From contig CAMWXJ010000019.1 in assembly GCA_947178215.1 (NCBI GenBank), positions 1 to 46,187 of the forward strand: a DNA stretch of 46,187 nt. The letters run 5' to 3'. Positions within the stretch are counted from its first letter, which is position 1. The number at the start of each line of letters is the position of its first letter. This document shows positions 1 to 6,382 of this stretch, in pieces. Source of the DNA: an uncultured Porphyromonadaceae bacterium (lineage in GTDB: Bacteria; Bacteroidota; Bacteroidia; Bacteroidales; Muribaculaceae). The notes beneath the pieces were generated by a model. That model was not told the DNA's origin. It was given only the letters and a program-made list of their open reading frames with translations, and made no database searches. Position numbers and translations under genes: made by a program.

Positions 1-53
1 AAATGTTTTCTTTCGTCAAATAGCTAATTTTGCACTTGCCAGTTGAGAGTAGG
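1..53 (+). repeat. Left copy of a 53-bp terminal inverted repeat
   Basis: The first 53 bases recur exactly, as reverse complement, at 46134-46186. The repeat contains a Bacteroidota-type -7 element, TAATTTTG at 25-32, reading into the window toward pyrE. No clear -33 TTTG lies at the right distance inside the repeat. It may be the edge of a longer genomic repeat where assembly stopped, or a short dispersed promoter-bearing repeat. I cannot tell which from this window. Confidence 0.9.
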
Positions 54-103
54 TTGCGCTCCGCGCTTTGCCGGGAACAAGATTTTTTGGAGGCCGTAGT
101 GGG

Positions 104-131
104 TTGAGCATTGAAATAATGATTATCTTTG
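104..131 (+). promoter_or_regulatory. Promoter of the pyrE operon
   Basis: TATCTTTG at 124-131 matches the Bacteroidota -7 consensus TAnnTTTG. A TTG lies 17 nt upstream at 104-106, slightly close for the usual 19-21 nt spacing. Transcription would start near 138, giving a leader of about 24 nt before the ATG at 162. Confidence 0.6.
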
Positions 132-161
132 CATTTTGAAAAATCATTGTAAATAATATTC

Positions 162-815
162 ATGGCCATGAAACAATTGGACAAACTTGTAGCCGAGAAG
201 CTGCTTGAAATAAGCGCCATCAAACTCCAACCCGAGCTCCCCTTCACCTGGGCCTCCGGCTGGAACTCACCCATATATACCGACAACCGCAAAACGCTCT
301 CCTATCCCGAGCTTCGCTCGTTTCTTAAAGTAGAGCTCTGTCGTCTTATCCTCGAACGTTTCGGCGAAGCCGACGCTATCGCCGGCGTAGCCACCGGTGC
401 CATTGCCATGGGCGCCCTCGTAGCCGACACTATCGGCAAGCCTTATGTATACGTGCGCTCCACTCCCAAGGACCACGGTCTCGAAAACCTCATCGAAGGC
501 AATCTTAAACCGGGCCAGCGCGTAGTGGTAATCGAAGACCTCATCTCTACCGGCGGCTCGTCGCTCAAAGCCGTGCAGGCTATCCGCGCTGCCGGTTGCG
601 AGGTGATAGGTATGGCGGCTCTGTTCACCTATCAGTTCCCCATCGCTATCGAGGCTTTCCGCAAGGCCGACGTCGACCTCTGCACTCTCAGCAATTACAC
701 CGCTCTGCTTGACGCAGCCCTCGAAACCAACTATATCCGCAAGGAAGACCTCGACACCCTCACCGAGTGGCGTAAGGACCCTGCGTCCTGGACCCCCGTA
801 AAGCGCAACGAGTAA
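162..815 (+). CDS. pyrE: Orotate phosphoribosyltransferase
   Basis: Makes orotidine 5'-monophosphate from orotate and PRPP in de novo pyrimidine synthesis, in the cytoplasm. The 217-residue protein has the type I phosphoribosyltransferase PRPP loop VVVIEDLISTGGSS at about residues 121-134, and an N-terminal segment (FTWASGWNSPIYTDNR) typical of PyrE. The ATG at 162 is used, but the second ATG at 168 (MKQLDK) is equally possible because no ribosome-binding site decides between them. Its stop overlaps the next start codon by one base (TAATG at 813-817), so it is translationally coupled to the SRPBCC gene and heads a three-gene operon. Identification is secure. Confidence 0.96.
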   Translation: MAMKQLDKLVAEKLLEISAIKLQPELPFTWASGWNSPIYTDNRKTLSYPELRSFLKVELCRLILERFGEADAIAGVATGAIAMGALVADTIGKPYVYVRSTPKDHGLENLIEGNLKPGQRVVVIEDLISTGGSSLKAVQAIRAAGCEVIGMAALFTYQFPIAIEAFRKADVDLCTLSNYTALLDAALETNYIRKEDLDTLTEWRKDPASWTPVKRNE

Positions 816-1252
816 TGGCATCGTTCTCAGGAAAGACCGTCGAGCTCCCCGCAGCTCCTGCCGCCGTCTACGAGCGTCTGAGCGATTTCAGCAAGCTTGA
901 CGAACAGCTCGATAAGGTGCCGGCCGATCTCCGCGCCAAGATGGGCGACGTGAAGTTTACCCGCGACAGCATCGTCATCAACGCGCCTGCTCCCGCCGGC
1001 GAAATCACCATGTGCATCACCGAGCGCGTGGAGCCGTCTAAGGTAGTGCTGTCGGCCGCCAGTTCGCCCGTGCCTCTTCAGCTCGTCATCAACATCGCTC
1101 CGGGCGCCGAAGCCGACAAGTCAGTAGTGACACCTGTCGCCGAAGTCGAGATTCCGGCTATGTTGAAGCCCTTTGTCGGCCCGAAGATGCAGGAAGCCGC
1201 CGACCGTTTCGGCGACCTGCTGCGCACCATCTTCACCGGCTCGCACATCTGA
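815..1252 (+). CDS. SRPBCC-family protein (START/polyketide-cyclase-like fold)
   Basis: A 145-residue soluble protein with no signal peptide. It opens with an alternation (FSGKTVELPAAPAAVYERL) typical of the first strand and helix of the SRPBCC/polyketide cyclase fold, and ends in a long amphipathic helix (KMQEAADRFGDLLRTIF), as these hydrophobic-pocket proteins do. The ligand is unknown. It overlaps the pyrE stop by one base and its own stop overlaps the following ATG by one base (TGATG at 1250-1254), so the three genes should be co-translated. A link to pyrimidine metabolism is suggested only by position. The fold call is moderately confident and the function unknown. Confidence 0.75.
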   Translation: MASFSGKTVELPAAPAAVYERLSDFSKLDEQLDKVPADLRAKMGDVKFTRDSIVINAPAPAGEITMCITERVEPSKVVLSAASSPVPLQLVINIAPGAEADKSVVTPVAEVEIPAMLKPFVGPKMQEAADRFGDLLRTIFTGSHI

Positions 1253-1767
1253 TGACGGCAGGCAGCGCCATCAAATGCGTCATAGCGGCAGGCTTCCTCG
1301 CCCTCGCCGGATGTCATGACGTCGACACCGACCGCATACCTTACTCGCCCGTAAGAATCGAGTTTGCCACCATAGGCGACTGGCACACTTACGGCGTGGG
1401 AGGTGCGGCGACGGCACGTCGCTTCATCCTTTCGCGCGAGCCGGCCGGATTTCCCTACACCGCGCTGTCGGCCACAGGCTACGGCGGAGTGCTCCTCGTG
1501 GGCACCTACGCCTACTCCGGCGATCCGTCGCTGAACCCTCCCGCGGCTTTTGATATGGCCTGCCCGGTGGAGATGCGTCCCGACGTGCGTGTAGCCGTCG
1601 ACAGCGACGCCCTGTGTGCCCGCTGCCCCAAGTGCGGCTCCACCTACGACATATTCAACGGCACGGGCATGCCCCTCGCCGGCATTGCCGCCACCCACGG
1701 TTACGGTCTGCGCGTCTACCGCTGCATCCCCGGCGGTCAAGGCTACTACCTCGCCGTCTCCAACTGA
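1252..1767 (+). CDS. Lipoprotein with a Rieske-like domain and altered metal ligands
   Basis: A 171-residue protein with a lipoprotein signal peptide ending in LAGC (Cys21). The C-terminal half has the layout of a Rieske domain: a first loop ACPVE (Cys104) and a second loop CARCPKCGSTYD (Cys122, Cys125, Cys128), then a G-M-P-L-A-G turn and a strand LRVYRC. Canonical Rieske clusters need Cys-x-His twice. Here the first His position is Val and the second is Cys, so a normal [2Fe-2S] Rieske centre seems unlikely and a cysteine-only site (zinc or iron) is possible. No oxygenase or cytochrome partner lies nearby. It is translationally coupled to the SRPBCC gene. No function is assigned. Confidence 0.72.
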   Translation: MTAGSAIKCVIAAGFLALAGCHDVDTDRIPYSPVRIEFATIGDWHTYGVGGAATARRFILSREPAGFPYTALSATGYGGVLLVGTYAYSGDPSLNPPAAFDMACPVEMRPDVRVAVDSDALCARCPKCGSTYDIFNGTGMPLAGIAATHGYGLRVYRCIPGGQGYYLAVSN

Positions 1768-1815
1768 CATATATTCAATTTATATCCCTCAATAACCCCC
1801 CTCCCTGCATCTGAA

Positions 1816-3024
1816 ATGTCAAAAGTCGTAATTATCGGCTGCGGCGGCGTAGGCACCGTAGCAGCCTTCAAGTGCGCCGAAAACCCCGACGTGTTCAGCT
1901 CAATCGTCATCGCCTCGCGCACCAAGAGCAAGTGTGATGCCGTGGCTGAGAAAATCCGACAGGCCACCGGCCACAGCGATATAGTGACCGACCGCGTCGA
2001 CGCCGACAATGTCGATGAAGTCGTGGCCCTGCTCTGCCGCCACAATCCCGAGCTTGTGATAAACGTAGCGCTCCCTTACCAGGACCTCACAATCATGGAG
2101 GGTTGCCTTCAAGCCGGCGTCCACTACCTCGACACAGCCAACTATGAGCCCAAGGACGTGGCCCATTTCGAGTACTCGTGGCAGTGGGCCTACCGCAAGC
2201 GCTTCGAGGACGCCGGTCTCTGCGCCATTCTCGGCTGCGGATTCGACCCGGGCGTGAGCGGCGTGTTTACAGCCTATGCCGACAAGCACTACTTCTCGGA
2301 GATGCAGACACTCGACATTGTCGACTGCAACGCCGGTGACCACGGCAAGGCTTTCGCCACTAACTTCAACCCCGAAATCAACATCCGCGAGATAACCCAG
2401 AACGGCCGTTATTACCAGGATGGCGAGTGGGTGGTGACCAAGCCCCTCGAATTTCACAAGACCCTGACCTATCCCAATATCGGAGGCCGCGAGTCGTATC
2501 TGCTCTATCACGAAGAGCTTGAAAGCCTCGTGCTCAACTTCCCCACCATACGTCGTGCCCGCTTCTGGATGACGTTCGGCCAGGAATACCTCACGCATCT
2601 GCGCGTGATTCAGGACATAGGCATGGCCCGTATCGATGAAATCGACTACAACGGCACTAAGATTGTGCCCTTGCAGTTCCTCAAAGCCGTGCTCCCCAAC
2701 CCGCAGGACCTCGGTGAGAATTACCACGGCGAGACTTCGATAGGCTGCCGCATCTCAGGCCTTGACAAGGAGGGCCGCCCCATGACTTACTACATCTATA
2801 ACAACTGCTCGCACGAGGAAGCCTACCGCGAGACCGGTATGCAGGCCGTGAGCTATACCACCGGCGTGCCCGCCATGATAGGCGCCATGATGCTCCTCAA
2901 AGGTCTGTGGCGCAAGCCCGGCGTGTGGAACGTAGAGCAGTTTGACCCGGATCCATTCATGGAGCAACTCGGCAAGCAGGGTCTCCCCTGGCATGAGGTG
3001 GTCAACGGCGACCTCGAACTCTGA
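1816..3024 (+). CDS. Carboxynorspermidine dehydrogenase (saccharopine dehydrogenase family)
   Basis: Predicted to condense a diamine with aspartate semialdehyde, using NADPH, to give carboxy(nor)spermidine, the alternative route to spermidine-type polyamines in many gut Bacteroidota. The 402-residue protein begins with a Rossmann nucleotide-binding motif (VVIIGCGGVGTVAAF, residues about 4-18) and carries the family segment ILGCGFDPGVSG near residues 139-150. Length agrees with bacterial carboxynorspermidine dehydrogenases and not with longer bifunctional saccharopine enzymes. The partner decarboxylase (nspC) is not in this window. It sits 48 bp after the Rieske-like gene and I see no clear promoter between, so read-through from pyrE is possible. 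A saccharopine dehydrogenase-like enzyme of other specificity remains an alternative. Confidence 0.85.
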   Translation: MSKVVIIGCGGVGTVAAFKCAENPDVFSSIVIASRTKSKCDAVAEKIRQATGHSDIVTDRVDADNVDEVVALLCRHNPELVINVALPYQDLTIMEGCLQAGVHYLDTANYEPKDVAHFEYSWQWAYRKRFEDAGLCAILGCGFDPGVSGVFTAYADKHYFSEMQTLDIVDCNAGDHGKAFATNFNPEINIREITQNGRYYQDGEWVVTKPLEFHKTLTYPNIGGRESYLLYHEELESLVLNFPTIRRARFWMTFGQEYLTHLRVIQDIGMARIDEIDYNGTKIVPLQFLKAVLPNPQDLGENYHGETSIGCRISGLDKEGRPMTYYIYNNCSHEEAYRETGMQAVSYTTGVPAMIGAMMLLKGLWRKPGVWNVEQFDPDPFMEQLGKQGLPWHEVVNGDLEL

Positions 3025-3058
3025 CCCTCGCTCACGTCACAGCGACGACAGCATACAC

Positions 3059-3107
3059 TCAGCGGCTTGAACTTCCGACGCTACGGCGCTGCGGTTCAAG
3101 CCGCTGA
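3059..3107. terminator. Hairpin between convergent genes
   Basis: A 13-bp perfect stem, TCAGCGGCTTGAA (3059-3071) with TTCAAGCCGCTGA (3095-3107), lies in the 117-bp gap between the convergent dehydrogenase and LRR genes. The T-tract is weak on both sides, so it may act as a bidirectional or Rho-assisted terminator. The TTCAAGC piece superficially resembles a tRNA T-loop but no tRNA is present. Confidence 0.55.
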
Positions 3108-3141
3108 TGTTGTCTGTCTGACGTTGTTGCCCGGCGGGTGA

Positions 3142-5244
3142 TTAGCGGAGGAGAAGCTTGTGGCGCGATGAGCCGCAGGTCACGATGTAGACCCCGCGGT
3201 CGAGGCTGATGCTCCGACCCGCTTTCAGGCGGCCCGCTTCGGCGCCCCTGACGTCGTAGACGATGATGTCGGCGCCGGCGGCGGTAACGGTGGTGCCGCT
3301 GACGGTAAATGGGAGAGTGTCGGCCATTTCGGGGCCGTTGATGCCCGACAGTTTCTTCTCGCGTATGTCGGCGAAGAGTTGCCACGCCTTGTTCTCCTTG
3401 TAAGCTTCAAGGCTTCCCTCGGGCACATACACCGTGGCGTCGTAACCTCCGAAGGTTGCGGTGGTAGAGGCTACGGAGATTGCGGGCGGCTGCGGGGCGC
3501 GCACGGTTATGACGGCGAGTGGCGCGCCATTGAACGCCTTGTCGCCTATCAAGTCGACGTCGGCTCCGAGGTCTATTTCGGTGAGGAGACCGCAGTTGGC
3601 AAACGCCGAGCGGCCTATTTCTGTGACACCGTCGGGCACCGCCAGGCGGTCGATGCGGTCATAACCGTCAAAGGCGAAATCGCTTATAGCAGTGACACCA
3701 TCTGGTACCTCGACGGCGCAGTCGGTCACCGCCTCGCCGCTCAGATACAGCAGTGCGCCGTACGCGAGCGGATTCGACAGGCGAGTCTCGAAGCCTGTGG
3801 CTATCCACGCGGCAAGCGACGGGGCGTGTACCTCCGCTATCGAGGTGCAGTCAAGGAATGCGCGGCCGCCCACTCCGGCGATGCTGCCGCCGAGCGTCAC
3901 TGAGGTTATGCCGGAGCAGTCCATAAAAGCCTGCTGACCTATCTCTTCGATAGAGGGGGGCAGTGTGACGGAGCTAAGGCGTCCGTAGCCGGCAAAGCTG
4001 TTGGCGCCGACGCGGGTAGCTCCTTCGGGGAGGATGAGAGCGGTGAGGGGAGTGCCGTCGATATAGAGAGTGGCGCCCTCCGAGAGCGGATTGGCCGTTC
4101 TGTCCTCGAAGTCTATCTTGGCCCAGTCGGCTGCGTCGGAGCATCTTACTGTGGTGAGGGCGGGGCATTTGCTGAACGCGTCGTGGCCTACCGTAGACAC
4201 ATTGCGGCCGAAGCTCACCTCCTCGAGCGAAGTCAGGTAGCTGAACATACGCGCCGGGATTGCCGTGGTGCCGTCGCCTATCATTATGCGGGTGAGGCTC
4301 TTGTTGGAAGAGAACAATGCGACCTCGGCCCTATTCGCCACTATATCGCGTCCTACATAGAGGTCGGTAAACGGCGCGTTGGCAAACGGCGCGTGTCCGG
4401 TAATCAGCGGTTCGTCGCCGTCTTCAAAAGTCACCGATTCGAGGCCGTTGCAGTTGTAGAATGCATATTGCCCTATCTCCATCACCGAGGCCGGGATGAC
4501 GAGGGTGTGCAGTGCGCCACACTCCTCGAATACCGAGTTGCCCATTGATAGACGCCCGTGGCCGAAGTCGATTTCGGCGAGTGACGAGCATTTGGCGAAT
4601 GCGTTCCGGCCTATTGTCTTAACCCCCTTCAAGTCTATTTTTTCGAGGGCCCCGCACGCTGTGAACGCGCCATCGCCTATGCTTTCGAGTCGGTCGCCAA
4701 ACACTATCTCACGCAGTTTAGGACATCTTGCAAACGCGTTGGAGCCTATCGTCTTGACCGTGGCGGGGAGTACTACACGTTCCAGCTCTGTGCCTGCAAA
4801 CGTGCCGCTGCGGATAGCGGTGATGTTGCCCGACAGCTCCAAGTCAGTGATTGATGTGCCCGAAAAGGCTCCGGCGCCTATTTTCGTGATTGTCGCGGGG
4901 AGCACAACGCTCCGCATATTGAAGCAGCCGGCGAAAGCATGGTCGCCTATCGCGGTGACTGTGGCGGGGAGCGCTACCGACTCTATTGCCGTACAGTCGT
5001 CGAAAGCGTAATTGCCGATTGCGGTCACGGTGTAGCTCACATTGTCGACCTCCACGGCCGAGGGGATTGTCACTGCGCCTTTCAGCTCCGGGTAGTTGTA
5101 GCCTTCGCTGTCGTGATAGTGAGTCACGGTAGCTGTATGCGTCAGGAGGTCAAGTTGATATTTCAATCCGTCGAGCAGGGCGCTTTCGGCTCGCGCTGCA
5201 AGCGTGACAATCACGGCCAACAGTATGAAGCAAGTTTTTTTCAT
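3142..5244 (-). CDS. BspA-type leucine-rich-repeat surface protein
   Basis: A 700-residue secreted protein. It has an N-terminal signal peptide (MKKTCFILLAVIVTLAARA), then more than a dozen LRR_5/BspA-type repeats of about 23 residues built on the pattern L-x-VxLPxxVTxIGxxAFxxC, from about residue 60 to 590. Two longer inserts (about 375-410 and 475-510) carry a W-x-x-I-x-F then NPL...LY pattern typical of this family. The C-terminus ends DRGVYIVTCGSSRHKLLLR, like short type IX secretion sorting domains. BspA relatives bind host matrix proteins or other bacteria; the partner here is unknown. Located next to another secreted protein whose promoter core is identical. The repeats explain the long shadow reading frames on the other strand. 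Confidence 0.88.
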   Translation of the reverse strand: MKKTCFILLAVIVTLAARAESALLDGLKYQLDLLTHTATVTHYHDSEGYNYPELKGAVTIPSAVEVDNVSYTVTAIGNYAFDDCTAIESVALPATVTAIGDHAFAGCFNMRSVVLPATITKIGAGAFSGTSITDLELSGNITAIRSGTFAGTELERVVLPATVKTIGSNAFARCPKLREIVFGDRLESIGDGAFTACGALEKIDLKGVKTIGRNAFAKCSSLAEIDFGHGRLSMGNSVFEECGALHTLVIPASVMEIGQYAFYNCNGLESVTFEDGDEPLITGHAPFANAPFTDLYVGRDIVANRAEVALFSSNKSLTRIMIGDGTTAIPARMFSYLTSLEEVSFGRNVSTVGHDAFSKCPALTTVRCSDAADWAKIDFEDRTANPLSEGATLYIDGTPLTALILPEGATRVGANSFAGYGRLSSVTLPPSIEEIGQQAFMDCSGITSVTLGGSIAGVGGRAFLDCTSIAEVHAPSLAAWIATGFETRLSNPLAYGALLYLSGEAVTDCAVEVPDGVTAISDFAFDGYDRIDRLAVPDGVTEIGRSAFANCGLLTEIDLGADVDLIGDKAFNGAPLAVITVRAPQPPAISVASTTATFGGYDATVYVPEGSLEAYKENKAWQLFADIREKKLSGINGPEMADTLPFTVSGTTVTAAGADIIVYDVRGAEAGRLKAGRSISLDRGVYIVTCGSSRHKLLLR

Positions 5245-5332
5245 GACAATAGTGATGTGTTTGGATAGGTTGTGTAATGTGTTTTGTTGATGTCGGTCGG
5301 GGGGGCGAAAAGAGTCCTGTCCTTGACATTGG

Positions 5333-5340
5333 CAAATATA
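5333..5340 (-). promoter_or_regulatory. Promoter core of the LRR gene
   Basis: On the minus strand TATATTTG (5340 to 5333) fits TAnnTTTG and sits about 90 nt upstream of the start at 5244. It lies within a 17-base block (5331-5347) repeated exactly at 6194-6210 in front of the next minus-strand gene. No good -33 TTTG is visible. Confidence 0.5.
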
Positions 5341-5420
5341 GACAAAATATCCGGATGATTAATCGTAATAATAATAGGTTGCGCCAGAAACGTGATTTTT
5401 AAGCCTGAAATGACAGATTT

Positions 5421-5436
5421 CCGGCATCAATGCCGG
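5421..5436 (-). terminator. Weak hairpin after the small barrel gene
   Basis: CCGGCA (5421-5426) pairs with TGCCGG (5431-5436) around a four-base loop, 33 bp past the barrel stop on the minus strand. Only a broken run of T follows in that direction, so termination is uncertain. Confidence 0.35.
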
Positions 5437-5468
5437 TTCACCTGACCATCGGTATGCGCCCGGCTGTT

Positions 5469-6116
5469 TCAAAGATTATAGGATAGCGAAATATAGACTC
5501 CCTGCATAAATGGTTTTTCGGGATAAAATTCTTTGAACGAGATGCCGTTGTATGACAGATGACGGTATTGGCTGTAAACGTCATGATTTGACATCATGTA
5601 TCCGGCACTTATACCGCATGGACCTATGTCAAGGCTGACACCTAAGCGCACGTCCAAGGCAAGCCATTGTCCTTTGTTTGTACTGATATAGTCATATTCG
5701 ATTGCAGGCCAGTTTTGTGTTGACTCGATGCAGACACTTTGATAGGGGACATTCATCATTACTCCCGGTTCGGCAAACAATGACCATGCGCAAGCCCGGT
5801 ATCTCCACGCAGGTGTCTTTAACAGTACGGAAGGACGGATATAGAAATTTGAAGGTTTGTTGTCGTCCTCGTCGATGTTCCAGTTCTTTGCCGACGCCCA
5901 CCCCTCTTCAAAGTACACCTTCCACGAACCTGCCGAGCCTCCCAGACCGATACATCTGCTGAACATGTAATGATATGAAAACTCAACCTGCCAGGAGTCG
6001 GATGAAGTCAACGCACCGTTGAATCCCCAACGATGGTGCGTTTTATCCTCCATGTCATTCGCTAAAACAATTAACGGACATAAAATCAAAACGACAGACA
6101 GTAGCTTTCTCATCAT
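5469..6116 (-). CDS. Putative outer-membrane beta-barrel protein
   Basis: A 215-residue protein with a signal peptide (MMRKLLSVVLILCPLIVLA). Behind it are alternating amphipathic strands (WQVEFSYHYMF, FYIRPSVLLKT, GVYISLSYNL), and it ends in a beta-strand, as small Bacteroidota porin-like barrels do. There is no recognisable enzymatic motif. Base composition is visibly richer in A+T than glgB next door. It may be transcribed with, or in parallel to, the LRR gene, since both have the same promoter core. The function is unknown and the barrel assignment rests on strand pattern only. Confidence 0.65.
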   Translation of the reverse strand: MMRKLLSVVLILCPLIVLANDMEDKTHHRWGFNGALTSSDSWQVEFSYHYMFSRCIGLGGSAGSWKVYFEEGWASAKNWNIDEDDNKPSNFYIRPSVLLKTPAWRYRACAWSLFAEPGVMMNVPYQSVCIESTQNWPAIEYDYISTNKGQWLALDVRLGVSLDIGPCGISAGYMMSNHDVYSQYRHLSYNGISFKEFYPEKPFMQGVYISLSYNL

Positions 6117-6195
6117 GCAGATAGACAGATTGATTTAATAGTGGTTGACTATGGTGGAGGGTGTGTCGCGGGGAAGCGTTACAGCTCCATGCCGG

Positions 6196-6203
6196 CAAAT
6201 ATA
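6196..6203 (-). promoter_or_regulatory. Promoter core of the small barrel gene
   Basis: The minus-strand -7 element TATATTTG (6203 to 6196) lies inside the 17-base block at 6194-6210 that is identical to 5331-5347. It stands about 80 nt upstream of the start at 6116. Confidence 0.5.
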
Positions 6204-6300
6204 GACAAAAATCACGAATATGTAATCGTCATAATGAGTGGATATTGCAAAATGATGCTTAAAGCTAAGTCGGCCTTAAAGCCTTGCGGTCGTGGCATGG

Positions 6301-6349
6301 GGATAAAATCACCGGGCGTCTCGCTCGCTGTGGAGCGGGACGCCCGGTG
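6301..6349 (-). terminator. Terminator of glgB
   Basis: CACCGGGCGTC (6310-6320) and GACGCCCGGTG (6339-6349) form an 11-bp perfect stem 34 bp past the glgB stop. On the minus strand it is followed by ATTTTAT, as expected for a Rho-independent terminator. Confidence 0.8.
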
Positions 6350-6382
6350 TTATGGTGCCGAAATCCTGAGCCGGCGGAGAGA

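Noticed and set aside
3090-3107. GGTTCAAGCC resembling a tRNA T-arm
   Set aside because: The bases belong to a 13-bp inverted repeat with 3059-3071. No D-arm, anticodon arm or acceptor stem can be built around it.
3379-3903. Long open frames opposite the LRR gene
   Set aside because: They are shadows produced by the repetitive, G+C-rich LRR coding sequence. Their translations show no domain, signal or sensible composition.
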